A DNA stretch of 64,000 nt from Chloroflexota bacterium (GTDB lineage: Bacteria; Chloroflexota; Anaerolineae; UBA4142). Below the pieces are notes generated by a model. That model saw nothing but the letters and a program-made list of their open reading frames with translations, searched no databases and had not been told where the DNA came from. The position numbers were made by a program, and so were the translations under genes. Shown here piece after piece: positions 16,488 through 25,477 of the stretch. How positions within the stretch are numbered: position 1 is the stretch's first letter; each line of letters opens with the position of its first letter. The stretch spans positions 6,197-70,196 of the forward strand of contig JAMCRS010000173.1 of NCBI GenBank assembly GCA_023380675.1, given 5' to 3'.

Positions 16488-17292
16488 CTTGAGACTCGGA
16501 AAGAGCAATGTTGGGTTCGCCGAGATAGGCTTCGATCACCGCGGGATGGTTCTGTATTTCCTGCGGCGGCCCCTCGGCGATTTTCCTGCCAAAGTCCAGC
16601 ACATACAGGCGCTGGCACAACCCCATCACGAACTGCATGTCGTGCTCCACAATCAAAATGCCAAGGCGGAATCGCGCGTGGAGGCGATGGATCAACTCTG
16701 CCAAGTCTTGCGTTTCGCGGACGTCCGCGCCGGCCGCCGGTTCGTCCAGGAGTAACAGCCGTGGCTGTGAGACAAGTCCCCGCCCCAGTTCCACCTTTTT
16801 CTGCAAACCGAATGGCAAACCGGAGGCGATGCGGTCGCGGTAAGGGGTCAACCCTAACAACCCGAGCATTTCCTCCGCCCGGGCCGCGGCCGCCGCTTCC
16901 GCTCGCCGGGCTCCAGGAAGGCGCAGGCCATCTCGAACCAGGTTCCCCCGGATCATCACATGCTGGCCCACGAGCAGATTCTCCAGCACGGTCATACTCT
17001 TGCATAGCTCGACATTCTGGAACGTGCGCGCAATTCCCAGGCGAATGATCTCGTGCGAAGGCACGCGCGTAATGTCTCTTCCCTGAAAATAAATGGTGCC
17101 GGCATCCGGGTCGTAAAAGCGACTGATGCAGTTAAAGAGGGTGGTCTTGCCAGCGCCATTCGGGCCGATGAGGCCGACAATTTCGCCCGGGAGGACCATC
17201 AGGTCGAGCTTGTCGACGGCCACGAGGCCGCCAAAGCTGATCTTGAGACCTTTGATCTCGAGGAGAGGCTGCTTTATCGCCGATTCAGTCAT
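16462..17292 (-). CDS. livG: ABC transporter ATP-binding protein LivG
   Basis: 276 residues. Walker A GPNGAGKTTLFN; the ABC signature is atypical, GLPFGLQKKVELGRGLV replacing the usual LSxGxQ with LPFGLQ, which is common in LivG proteins. Walker B is LLLLDEPAAGAD and the switch histidine is in VEHDMQFVM. Start ATG overlaps the livM stop (TAGATG), and its end overlaps livF, so livM-G-F are tightly coupled. The C-terminal about 20 residues past AYLGEP are extra. Confidence 0.92.
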   Translation of the reverse strand: MTESAIKQPLLEIKGLKISFGGLVAVDKLDLMVLPGEIVGLIGPNGAGKTTLFNCISRFYDPDAGTIYFQGRDITRVPSHEIIRLGIARTFQNVELCKSMTVLENLLVGQHVMIRGNLVRDGLRLPGARRAEAAAAARAEEMLGLLGLTPYRDRIASGLPFGLQKKVELGRGLVSQPRLLLLDEPAAGADVRETQDLAELIHRLHARFRLGILIVEHDMQFVMGLCQRLYVLDFGRKIAEGPPQEIQNHPAVIEAYLGEPNIALSESQDVRFPAPG

Positions 17293-18382
17293 CTACGCCT
17301 TTTCCGAGTGGATGTCGCCGACGGCGGTCTTGTCCGCGGTCGCGGCCGGTGGAGCGGGCTCCGCCCGCGGCCGCAGAACGGCGGACCAGCGGCGCAGACT
17401 CGTCCAGGCGCCGGCGACGCCCCGCGGGAGATACGAAATCGTCAGAACAAGGATCAACCCCAGAACGATGATGTATAAATTCTTGAAATCACGCACCACC
17501 GGCAGCCGCGTGAGCAAATTCTCCAGCGCCGTGAGCAAAAAGGCACCGTACAGAGCTCCGCTCACCGTCCCCAGGCCGCCGAGCACGACCATGGTCACAA
17601 AGTCGATTGACAGAAAAACGGTAAAGTCCTCCGGGCTGATCCCGTGGAGGAGATGGGCATACAGGCTTCCGCCAATTCCGGCGTAAAAGGCGCTGAGCGC
17701 AAAGGCCGTTGTCTTGTACGTCACGGGATTCACACCCATGGCGCGCGCCGCCACTTCGCTGTCGCGGATCGAGATAAAAGAGCGGCCGGTGTCGCTGTGG
17801 ACAATGTTCCATGCCAAAATAGTCAACAGGATCAGGACGCTCAGCACCAAATAGTAATAGTCCTGGTCGGTGCGGAACACGATCGCGGGAAACGGCCCCA
17901 GAGGAATGGAGGCGAGCGGCAAGCTGTGGATTCCCATCGCGCCCCCCCGTCACTCCACCCTGCCACAGGATGAGTTGCGGAACCGCCAGTCCAAATCCAA
18001 GCGTCACCACCGCGAGATAGAGGCCCGAGAGTCTCAGGGCCGGGAGGCCGAGCAAAAAGCCGATCCCTGCGGTGACAAACCCAGCCGCCAGGAGCGCGAG
18101 CACAAAGGGGACGCCCGCCTGCGACGTGAGGATGGCCGAGGTGTAGGCGCCGATGGCAAAAAAGCCGGCGTGTCCCAGCGAGAATTGACCCGCATAACCG
18201 AACAGCAGATTGAGGCCCAGGGCGACGATCGCGTAAACCAACCCGAGCGAGATGAGGTACAGAACGTACCCCAGCGGGACGCCGGGAAACAACCCGAGTA
18301 GCGCCGGCAGAAGGAATGCCGCGACCAGCCCAAGGATGGAGAGTGCGATTTGCGGCCTCTGTAGTGGCAGCCGGAGGGTCAT
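17293..18382 (-). CDS. livM: LivM-type permease, reading frame split in a G7 tract
   Basis: Branched-chain type ABC permease. The N-terminal part (MTLRLPL... to LILWQGGVTGG) and the C-terminal part (from MGIHSLPLASIP to the stop at 17293) are both well conserved and together make one normal LivM of about 360 residues. They lie in different frames. On the minus strand the junction is ACG followed by seven G (plus-strand C7 at 17942-17948) and CGC; six G would join VTGG to AMGIHS without loss. Either a sequencing/assembly error, a recent inactivating slip, or slippage-controlled expression. About eight membrane helices. AGAGG precedes ATG 18382; the stop overlaps the livG start. The C-terminal 40 residues are a Pro/Ala/Arg-rich cytoplasmic tail. 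Confidence 0.85.
17942..17948. other. Homopolymer at the livM frameshift
   Basis: C7 on + (G7 on the coding strand). Removing one base restores a continuous LivM frame. Confidence 0.8.
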
Positions 18383-18391
18383 GCGCAACCT

Positions 18392-19291
18392 CTAGACTTT
18401 TTTGATCTGGTGAGTTCCGAGCAAGCCGCCCGGACGAATCACGAGGACCACCACAATCAGCAGAAAGGCGATGGTCGTGCGCAGCTCGGGCACTTGGAAT
18501 CCGACCACGCTGTCGATAATGCCGAGCACGAGTCCCCCGACCACGGCACCCGGCAAGCTCGTGAATCCGCCCAGGACCGCCGCTGCAAAAGCTTTCAGGG
18601 CGACATCCCCCATCATGTTCGGGTCCAAGTAATTCAGCGGCGCGATCAGGATACCTGTGACCGCGCCCAGCGCCGTGCCCAATCCCCAGCCGATCGCATT
18701 GATCTGATTGATATGGATGCCCATGAGCTGGGCCGCCACGCGATTCTGGGCGACCGCGCGCATGGCGATGCCCATCAGGCTGTAGCGAAAAAAGGCAAAG
18801 AGAACGATCATGAGCACGATCGTCACGACCAGGATGAGGGCGTTCATTTGGCTCAACACGACGGTGCCCATTCGGAGCGGCGGACCGGAGACCGGAGCGG
18901 GAAAGGCGCGGGTTTCATAGCCCCAGACCGCGCCGGCGACGCCGACGAGGATCAATCCGAGCCCGACGGTCACGATCACGGGGTTGATGATCGTCGCCGT
19001 GCTGACCCGGCGCAGGATGACGCGCTCGATCAGAGCGCCGAGGATGACCGCGAGGATCAACGTCAAAAGGAACGCGACGACAAAAGGCAATTGCAGAGTC
19101 GTCAGGAACGTAAAGGCGATAAAGGAGCAGAACATCGCCGTCTCACCCTGGGCGAAGGTGATGACGTCTGTGGTCTTGTAGATGAGGACGATGCCGAACG
19201 CGGTCAAGGCATAGAGGCTGCCGAGTGCCAGCCCGTTCACAATCAATTGTGCCCAGGGCAGTTCCAAGAGGGACACGACCGAAGAGAACAC
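18392..19291 (-). CDS. livH: Branched-chain amino acid-type ABC permease LivH
   Basis: About 299 residues, hydrophobic throughout with about eight helices. NGLALGSLYALTAFGIVLIYKTT at the N-terminus is the LivH signature, and GAVVGGLVLGIIDSVV and RPGGLLG close the protein. It forms the inner-membrane channel with LivM. No ATG fits: the frame can begin at TTG 19318 or, better, GTG 19291, which has GGGAGG about 5 nt upstream. First gene of the Liv operon, followed by livM after about 9 bp. Confidence 0.9.
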   Translation of the reverse strand: MFSSVVSLLELPWAQLIVNGLALGSLYALTAFGIVLIYKTTDVITFAQGETAMFCSFIAFTFLTTLQLPFVVAFLLTLILAVILGALIERVILRRVSTATIINPVIVTVGLGLILVGVAGAVWGYETRAFPAPVSGPPLRMGTVVLSQMNALILVVTIVLMIVLFAFFRYSLMGIAMRAVAQNRVAAQLMGIHINQINAIGWGLGTALGAVTGILIAPLNYLDPNMMGDVALKAFAAAVLGGFTSLPGAVVGGLVLGIIDSVVGFQVPELRTTIAFLLIVVVLVIRPGGLLGTHQIKKV

Positions 19292-19384
19292 CACCACCTC
19301 CCACTTCGGGAGCCGCAACGCGAATCACGTTGCGAACGGACTGCAGAACGGGCTTGTGGATGCCACTCCCCATCATCCTTTAAT

Positions 19385-19429
19385 CCCTCTCCCCTTTCGG
19401 GACGGGTTTTGTCCCGAAGGGGGAGAGGG
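19385..19429. repeat. CCCTCTCCCC hairpin element
   Basis: Long near-perfect stem, CCCTCTCCCCTTTCGGGAC against GTCCCGAAGGGGGAGAGGG, loop rich in G/T, followed by AGGGTGAGGGGG. Part of the 522-bp gap 19292-19813, which contains three such hairpins and no gene. Confidence 0.65.
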
Positions 19430-19548
19430 TAGGGTGAGGGGGCGATGGGCACGCTAGCGCGGCCGCTAGACTCGGGGTCGAGATGATCCTTATCGCGTTC
19501 TTGTCGAAAAAGCGGCCCCCTTCACAGATGCGGTTCCCCCTCACCCTC

Positions 19549-19583
19549 CCCTCTCCCCCAAGGCAAAGCCTTGGGGGAGAGGG
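19549..19583. repeat. CCCTCTCCCC hairpin element
   Basis: Perfect 16-bp stem, CCCTCTCCCCCAAGGC against its complement with AAA loop, preceded by CCCCCTCACCCTCC. It is opposite in polarity to the copy at 19385-19429, judged by the CTCACCCT flank. Confidence 0.65.
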
Positions 19584-19713
19584 AAAGAGGGGATTCTCGG
19601 GGCCTTGCAGTCCCCGAGCCCTTGGCCGCCGCCCTCGCGAATGCATGCGAGGCGTCACGCCGAATTCATTCCCTCCCTGAGCGTTCTGAGACGGAGGTAT
19701 GTTTTCTCGGTGC

Positions 19714-19790
19714 GGGAGGTGCTTGGCGCCGAAGGCGCCAAGCACCTCCCACCCACTATTTCTCCCTCTCCCCCGGAACGGGGGAGAGGG
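19714..19790. repeat. Double-hairpin intergenic element, copy 2
   Basis: Perfect 17-bp stem GGGAGGTGCTTGGCGCC with GAA loop (19714-19750), 13 nt, then CCCTCTCCCCCG with GAA loop (19764-19790) and GGGTGAGGGGG. Same layout as 12926-13000, with compensating stem changes. Confidence 0.65.
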
Positions 19791-19813
19791 AAGGGTGAGG
19801 GGGTATGAAGCAA

Positions 19814-21547
19814 CTACGCCGGTGCTTTGCCGCCGGATTGGCCTGCGGCCTGAGCGGCCTTCGCCTGGTCCTCGGCGACCAACTGCCGCCGCAGAATCTT
19901 GCCGATCAGCGTCTTGGGCAGCGAGTCGCGGAACTCGACGATCGTGGGGCGTTTGAACGCGGCGAGCCGTTCCTTGCAAAAAGCGATGATGTCCTCGGCG
20001 GTCGCCGTCTCGCCCGGCTTGAGCACGACGTAGGCCTTGACCGTTTCACCGCGATAGGGGTCCGGCACGCCCGCGACGGCGGCTTCCATCACCTTCGGAT
20101 GCTGGTAGAGGACTTCTTCCACGTCGCGTGGGTAGATGTTGTAGCCGCCCGCGATGATCATGTCCTTTTTGCGGTCCACGATCCGGAAATACCCATCCTC
20201 GTCCATCGTCGCAATATCGCCCGTGTACAGCCATCCGTTGCGCAGCGCCAGCCGCGTCTCTTCGGGCTTGTTCCAGTAGCCCTTCATGACCTGTGGCCCC
20301 TTGACGACCAACTCGCCCGGTTCGCCCGGCGGCAGTTCCTTCTCTCCGGTTTCGAGGTCCATGATCTTGCTGTCCGTGTCCGGAAAGGGCACGCCGACGG
20401 TGCCGATGCGATTGTCGCCAAAGAGTGGATTGTCATGTGTCACGGGGGTCGCTTCGCTCAGCCCGTAACCCTCGACGAGGTGGGCGCCGGTCAGCTCCTG
20501 GAACTTTTTCTGCACCTCGACGGGCAGCGCCGCCGCTCCGCTGAGGCATGCCTTGAGGGACCCAAGGTTGTACTTACCCAGTTCTGGAAAGTTGAGGCAG
20601 GCGGTGTACATCGTCGGCACGCCCGGAAAGTAGGTCGGTTTGTGGCAGTCAATCGACTTGAGCAGGTGAGGAAGGTTCCGCGGATCGGGAATGAGAATCA
20701 TCGACGTTTGTTGCAGAACGCAATTGTTCATGCACGCCGTCATCGCGTACGAGTGATAGAGGGGCAGCGCAACGATGGACCCCTCGCTCGGTCCTTTTTG
20801 CACATTCGCCACCCACTCCTTGCACTGTATCGCATTCGCGACAAGGTTGCGCTGGGTAATCTCCGCCGCTTTGGGCACGCCGGTCGTTCCACCCGTGTAC
20901 AACAGCACCGCCGTGTCTTCGGGTTTCACCTCAACCTTCGGCGGCGTCGCGGGCGCATTGTTGACCACGTCCAGGAACCAGTGCTCATCCGCGGCGATGG
21001 TCACGCGGTGCCCTTCTTTCTCTTCGACGAACTGCTCAAAGGCCGCTTTGAGTTTGGGGGGAAAATAGTCCTTGATGTTCGTGACGATGACGTTCTTGAG
21101 CTTGGTGTTCGGCCGCACCATACGCACGTAGGGGTAGAGGCGTGAGAGGCAGATGATGGTTTCCGAGCCGGAATCGTTCAGCTGAAATTCCAGCTCGCGG
21201 GGAACATACATCGGATTGTTCGGCGCGACAATCGCTCCCAGTTTCAAGATAGCGTAATAAGAGATGACGTACTGGGGGCAGTTAGGCAAATAAATCGCCA
21301 CGCGGTCGCCCTTCTTGACGCCCAGCGCGGCGAGGCCGTTCGCCAGCCGGTTGGTCAGGTCGTTCAGCTCCTTGTACGACAGCTTGGCGTCGACCAGTTC
21401 GGGACCCAGCATCCCCCCGAAGATGGTTGCGGTCGCATCGGGGACCTGGGTCGCCGCCTCTTCGAGAAAGTGCTGCATGGGGACGTTTGGGTAGTCGAGG
21501 TGGGCACGGACGCCCGGTTCATAGTGCTTGAGCCAGCGCTTTTCCAT
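19814..21547 (-). CDS. fadD: Long-chain-type acyl-CoA synthetase
   Basis: 577-residue AMP-forming ligase. P-loop TGGTTGVPKA, YGLSEATP (A5), GWLYTGDIATMDEDGY (A7), DRKKDMIIAGGYNIYP (A8) and the catalytic lysine in KTLIGKILRR (A10). It activates a carboxylic acid to acyl-AMP and then acyl-CoA. AGGAGG is 8 nt before the ATG. The last about 20 residues are Ala/Lys/Gly-rich and probably flexible. It is the most upstream gene of the minus-strand acyl-CoA/importer block, so it may activate the acid brought in by the Liv importer. A second ligase is at 39207-40904. Chain length is not readable. Confidence 0.9.
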   Translation of the reverse strand: MEKRWLKHYEPGVRAHLDYPNVPMQHFLEEAATQVPDATATIFGGMLGPELVDAKLSYKELNDLTNRLANGLAALGVKKGDRVAIYLPNCPQYVISYYAILKLGAIVAPNNPMYVPRELEFQLNDSGSETIICLSRLYPYVRMVRPNTKLKNVIVTNIKDYFPPKLKAAFEQFVEEKEGHRVTIAADEHWFLDVVNNAPATPPKVEVKPEDTAVLLYTGGTTGVPKAAEITQRNLVANAIQCKEWVANVQKGPSEGSIVALPLYHSYAMTACMNNCVLQQTSMILIPDPRNLPHLLKSIDCHKPTYFPGVPTMYTACLNFPELGKYNLGSLKACLSGAAALPVEVQKKFQELTGAHLVEGYGLSEATPVTHDNPLFGDNRIGTVGVPFPDTDSKIMDLETGEKELPPGEPGELVVKGPQVMKGYWNKPEETRLALRNGWLYTGDIATMDEDGYFRIVDRKKDMIIAGGYNIYPRDVEEVLYQHPKVMEAAVAGVPDPYRGETVKAYVVLKPGETATAEDIIAFCKERLAAFKRPTIVEFRDSLPKTLIGKILRRQLVAEDQAKAAQAAGQSGGKAPA

Positions 21548-21797
21548 GTCTTCTGCCTCCTAGCAGAGAACGCGACGGTGGGTCGCAGTCTATTAACGAC
21601 TATGGCTTGTCCCGGCCAACATCATGGACGAAAATGATCAGCGCCGCCTTGCCCAAGCGAAGGCGTGTGGGGGATAGATCTCGTGGATGCTAGCATAAAC
21701 CAGAAATGCACCGATGTATATCGATAATTCGGGGGATTTTTCTGACCTCGAGCGCGCCAGGGTGGTTTCTAGCGGGCATCACGGGGGATAGATAGTG
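21548..21797. other. Intergenic region, no gene recognised
   Basis: Space between the divergent acyl-CoA synthetase and the MalT/LuxR regulator. No coding frame, RNA or convincing minus-strand promoter was found here. Confidence 0.5.
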
Positions 21798-21843
21798 TTG
21801 ACACCTTACCCAACAGGGGTACAATACGGATTGTTGGGTAAGG
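21798..21843 (+). promoter_or_regulatory. Promoter of the regulator gene with overlapping 12-bp inverted repeat
   Basis: TTGACA at 21798-21803 and TACAAT at 21820-21825 with a 16-bp spacer. A perfect inverted repeat CCTTACCCAACA (21804-21815) / TGTTGGGTAAGG (21832-21843) starts right after the -35 box and ends just past the expected transcription start, enclosing the -10 box. This is the geometry of a repressor or autoregulatory operator. Confidence 0.75.
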
Positions 21844-21868
21844 CAGCTCGCTCGGGGAAGGAGGGAGA

Positions 21869-24800
21869 ATGCCAACGCGCAACCGGCCGATCGTGCGAAA
21901 CGATCTTCTCGCGGCTTGCGACCTGGGCTTGGCCATTTCCGACGAGATTCGTGTGGGCTCGCCGGAATGGTATGCCTGGTTGGCCGATCATCCGGCGTTC
22001 ACTTTCGAAGGGAGCACAGGACATTTTAGCGCCCGCCGTGAGACACGGCGAGCGAGCTCCTACTGGTATGCCTATCGTTGGCGCGCGGGCAAACTGTGCA
22101 AGGCCTATCTGGGGAAAACGGCCGAATTAACCCAGGAGCACCTTGAGCAGGTCAGCGCTCGCTTGGCCGGGCAGAATGGCCATCCGGGGTTAGCAGGCGT
22201 CACCGATCCCGTGCAGTGGGTGGATGCGCTGAAACACCCTTTGGTCGCAGCGCCGATCTCCGAACCCGCTCAGGCAGATCTCTCGTTCCTGTCCCTCACC
22301 AAAGTCCGTCCGCCTGCACTCCCTCAAAAGCTCGTCGCCCGGCCGCGTCTCACACAGCGCATCGGCGGTCAGATCACCTTGCTCGTTGCGCCTAGCGGCT
22401 TTGGCAAAAGCACGCTCCTCAACGAATGGCGGCAGACCTGCGGCATGCCGGTCGCGTGGGTCTCTCTGGATGCGGACGATAACCAGCCGTTGCGCTTTTG
22501 GTCGACGGTGACCGCGGCTTTACAGACGGTATACCTCAGCTTCGGTCAGGACTTGCCCCCTCATCTGCGCGCCCCCTCGTCCGCGGACCTATCGGAAATC
22601 GTCATCTCTTTGACGAATGCCATCGTCAAAGCCAGCGAAGCGCCCGGGTCTCCGGCCCGGATGTGCCTCATCCTGGACGACTATCAGCACATTCAAAACA
22701 AAGACATCCATGCTTCCTTGCAGACCTTGCTGGAACATTTACCGCCCGCGCTGCAACTCGTTATCTCCAGTCACAATAGACCGCCTCTGGCCTGGGGGCA
22801 TTTGCGCGCCCGCGGGCAGGTGACCGAGCTCGAGACTGGGGACTTGCGCTTTACGCTGGAGGAGGGAATCGGCTTTTTGCAGCAGCACACCGAGGCGCAT
22901 CCCCTCGCCTACGGCGATATGCAGACTATCATCAAGCGCACCGAAGGATGGGCCGCCGGACTTGCGCTCGCGTCCCTCGCGCTCAACCAGTCCGGAGACC
23001 GACAGCCGCTCTCTACGGCTTTCACCGGCGCGCACAGTTATCTGCGCGAATACTTTATCGAGAGCATCTTGTATCGCCAACCTCCTTCCGTCCAAGAGTT
23101 CTTGCTCGAGACGGCCATTCTAAAACACCTCACCGGCCCCTTGTGCGATGCCGTGACGGGGCGAACCGACGGCGCCGAGATGCTCGCCTACTTGTGGCAA
23201 GAGAATTTATTCCTCGTCCGGCTGGAGGAGCCGAATTGGTATCGCTATCACGATTTGTTCGCCGAGACTCTTTATGATCAACTGCAGCGGCAGCTTGCGA
23301 GTGGCATCCCGCGCCTGCACCGGCAGGCCGCCGAATGGTATCGCAAGCATAACGCGCCCGACGACGCGGTGTATCACCTGCTTGCGATCGGAGCGTGGGA
23401 AGAGGCGGCCTCGCTGATCGAGGACATTGTGATGCGTGAACTGGAGCAATCGGGCGACTATTCGCGCCTCATGCATTGGCTGCAGCAGTTGCCGGAAAGG
23501 GTCGTCCAGCAGCACAAGACGCTCCTGCGCGTGTATGTGCGCGTCGCGGCGTTGGACCTTTCGCGCCCGGAAGTGAAACTATTCCTCACGCGCGTCGAGA
23601 CAAACATTACGATAAAGCCGACGGCGGAACAGAGCGCGGAGGAGCAGTCGGTCTTGGCGGAAATCGAGCGAATTCGCCAGCTGTGGTTGACGGGGGAGAC
23701 GGGCCTGCCGCCTTCGTCCGGAGGGGATGAACACGCGGACGTGTGGCGCATGCTCGATGGGATCGTGACCTATGCACGCTATGTGAGGCGCGATTTCGTC
23801 CGGTCCGAAGCGCTCGCGCGCGAGCTCTACGAAATGGCCCGCGCCCGGTCGCATCTCTATGTCCTAATGATTGCGAGCGGAAGTCTGGCTCACCACGCGA
23901 TCCTGCGCGGCCATCTTCGCCGCGGCGAAAGAATTGCGCGCGAAGCCCTACAGCAGGCGATGGCGGTACGCGGCAAATTGCCCGAATCGGCGAGCGTCCC
24001 GCTTACCATTCTGAGCCGGGCGTGTTACGAGCGCAACCAGTTGGCGCAGGCGAATGAACTCTTGCTCCGTGCCGCGGAAGTCGATCCGAACCCCACGAGC
24101 TCGAATATGCCGATCATGGAAGCGATCGAGCGCGCCAGGCTGGAGCTCGCGCAAGGGGATGCGGACGCTGCGCTCGCAACGATCCGAGCCACGCGCGAAT
24201 TACAGGCCAAGCACCCTGCCGGCCTTTACCGGGACCGTGATCTGATCGCCTATCAGGCCTGGATCTGCGTGCGGCAGGGCGATTTCGCCGCGGCGGAAAG
24301 CTTGTTAAACGAAGCAGGAGTGAGCGAGCCGCATGGGTTGGCCGCGTTCGTCCGCGCCGAGCTCGTGCTCGAAGAGGAGCATTATGCAGCCGCGGCGGAC
24401 CTCCTGAACGACCTGCTTGGCCGTTACCCTCAGAGTCTGTATCTCGAACCGGTCCTGGGGGCACGTGTATTGCTCGCCCACGCCTACTTCGGGCAGCACC
24501 AAATCAACCAGGCCCGTCGTATATTGGCGGATGCGATCCGCCTGGCCGCCCCCGAGGCATTTATTCGTCCGTTCCTGGATCACGGCCGTCTGAGCGAGTC
24601 GCTCCTCACCCTCGTGCTGCAGACCTCGAACCTTACCCCGGAGGCCCAGTCCTTTATCAAACAGATCTTGCACCGCTTGGGAAATGCTGGGCCCGGCCAG
24701 CGGCCGCAGCCTAAACCGGAGCTCGCCGAACTATCCGCGGCTGCGTCCATCACCGTGCGCGAGCAGCAAGTCCTGCGGCTCGTGACGAATGGATTGTCCA

Positions 24801-24934
24801 ATCGGGAGATTGCGGCCCAGCTCTCCTTCGCCGAGAGCACCGTCAAGACGCATTTGAAAAACATCTATCGCAAGCTCGGGGTGAACAGCCGCACCCGCGC
24901 GGTCGCCCAGGCGCACGCGCTGGAATTGGCGTAG
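21869..24934 (+). CDS. MalT-like LuxR-family ATP-dependent transcriptional regulator
   Basis: 1021 residues. Residues 1-100 form a small domain (SPEWYAWLADHPAFTFEG, YAYRWRAGKLCKAYLGK) seen in front of such regulators in Chloroflexota. Then a STAND-type NTPase with Walker A APSGFGKST (174-182) and Walker B CLILDDYQ, a long helical TPR-like region, and a C-terminal LuxR helix-turn-helix (ITVREQQVLRLVTNGLSN ... SRTRAVAQA). Proteins of this build sense a small ligand, oligomerise with ATP and activate transcription. The ATG follows GGAAGGAGGGAG. The promoter carries a perfect palindrome. Divergent from the acyl-CoA synthetase; regulation of the synthetase/importer/acyl-CoA block is a reasonable guess but unproven. 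Confidence 0.92.
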   Translation: MPTRNRPIVRNDLLAACDLGLAISDEIRVGSPEWYAWLADHPAFTFEGSTGHFSARRETRRASSYWYAYRWRAGKLCKAYLGKTAELTQEHLEQVSARLAGQNGHPGLAGVTDPVQWVDALKHPLVAAPISEPAQADLSFLSLTKVRPPALPQKLVARPRLTQRIGGQITLLVAPSGFGKSTLLNEWRQTCGMPVAWVSLDADDNQPLRFWSTVTAALQTVYLSFGQDLPPHLRAPSSADLSEIVISLTNAIVKASEAPGSPARMCLILDDYQHIQNKDIHASLQTLLEHLPPALQLVISSHNRPPLAWGHLRARGQVTELETGDLRFTLEEGIGFLQQHTEAHPLAYGDMQTIIKRTEGWAAGLALASLALNQSGDRQPLSTAFTGAHSYLREYFIESILYRQPPSVQEFLLETAILKHLTGPLCDAVTGRTDGAEMLAYLWQENLFLVRLEEPNWYRYHDLFAETLYDQLQRQLASGIPRLHRQAAEWYRKHNAPDDAVYHLLAIGAWEEAASLIEDIVMRELEQSGDYSRLMHWLQQLPERVVQQHKTLLRVYVRVAALDLSRPEVKLFLTRVETNITIKPTAEQSAEEQSVLAEIERIRQLWLTGETGLPPSSGGDEHADVWRMLDGIVTYARYVRRDFVRSEALARELYEMARARSHLYVLMIASGSLAHHAILRGHLRRGERIAREALQQAMAVRGKLPESASVPLTILSRACYERNQLAQANELLLRAAEVDPNPTSSNMPIMEAIERARLELAQGDADAALATIRATRELQAKHPAGLYRDRDLIAYQAWICVRQGDFAAAESLLNEAGVSEPHGLAAFVRAELVLEEEHYAAAADLLNDLLGRYPQSLYLEPVLGARVLLAHAYFGQHQINQARRILADAIRLAAPEAFIRPFLDHGRLSESLLTLVLQTSNLTPEAQSFIKQILHRLGNAGPGQRPQPKPELAELSAAASITVREQQVLRLVTNGLSNREIAAQLSFAESTVKTHLKNIYRKLGVNSRTRAVAQAHALELA

Positions 24935-24991
24935 GGGCGGGGGGAATGAGGGGAATAGAGAGAGCACGGAGGGTAACATCAAAGAAGATAG

Positions 24992-25024
24992 AAACCCCGC
25001 AGGGTAGATGCCTTGCGGGGTTTT
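24992..25024 (+). terminator. Rho-independent terminator after the regulator
   Basis: AAACCCCGCAGG / CCTTGCGGGGTTTT stem with one bulge and a TTTT end, about 57 bp after the regulator's stop. Confidence 0.8.
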
Positions 25025-25076
25025 AGAATCAACCGATTGCCCGTGTACGGACACTCTGCTGATATCAATTCTCATT

Positions 25077-25152
<76 letters not shown>

Positions 25153-25180
25153 GAACAAGGGCCAAACGGCTTCGGCCCCT

Positions 25181-25208
25181 ATTATACTCACTTCTCCTCG
25201 CGCGTCAA
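25181..25208 (-). promoter_or_regulatory. Promoter for tRNA-Lys
   Basis: On the minus strand TTGACG (25208-25203) and TATAAT (25186-25181), 16-bp spacer, about 29 bp before the tRNA. Confidence 0.75.
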
Positions 25209-25238
25209 TCTGCTATCGGCAAAAATCTCTCACGCTGT

Positions 25239-25267
25239 TTGCGATTCGGTTCCAGTTGTGCTATACT
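25239..25267 (+). promoter_or_regulatory. Promoter for tRNA-Arg
   Basis: TTGCGA at 25239-25244 and TATACT at 25262-25267, 17-bp spacer, ending 8 bp before the tRNA, so transcription starts at or next to the mature 5' end. Confidence 0.65.
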
Positions 25268-25275
25268 TTTTTTAC

Positions 25276-25349
25276 GCCCCTGTAGCTCAAATGGACAGAG
25301 CGAGGCACTCCTAACGCCGCGGTTGTGGGTTCAAGTCCCGCCAGGGGCA
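25276..25349 (+). tRNA. tRNA-Arg (CCT)
   Basis: Acceptor GCCCCTG/CAGGGGC, D stem GCTC/GAGC, anticodon loop CTCCTAA giving CCT (reads AGG), T arm GTGGG-TTCAAGT-CCCGC. Discriminator A; CCA is not encoded (ACAA follows). The anticodon stem AGGCA/CGCCG has only three internal pairs, with A-G and A-C mismatches at its two ends. Confidence 0.85.
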
Positions 25350-25392
25350 CAAGTCAATGAGCCAACCCTGCAAGTCCCGCGGGGTCTGCGGG

Positions 25393-25477
25393 ATTGGCCA
25401 ATTTGCCAATGAGCCAACATGGTTTCTAAATCGAAAATTCCTAATTCTAAACTCTAAATTCTAAACTCTAAATTCCA
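25393..25477. repeat. Dispersed 25-mer and heptad spacer repeats
   Basis: 25393-25417 is the reverse complement of 2070-2094 with two mismatches. From about 25435 a short tandem of CTAAATT/CTAAACT heptads runs to the end of the DNA ligase gene. Similar heptads lie before uvrD (30020), the M20 gene (34680), rlmD (36525) and at 63822. Confidence 0.5.
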
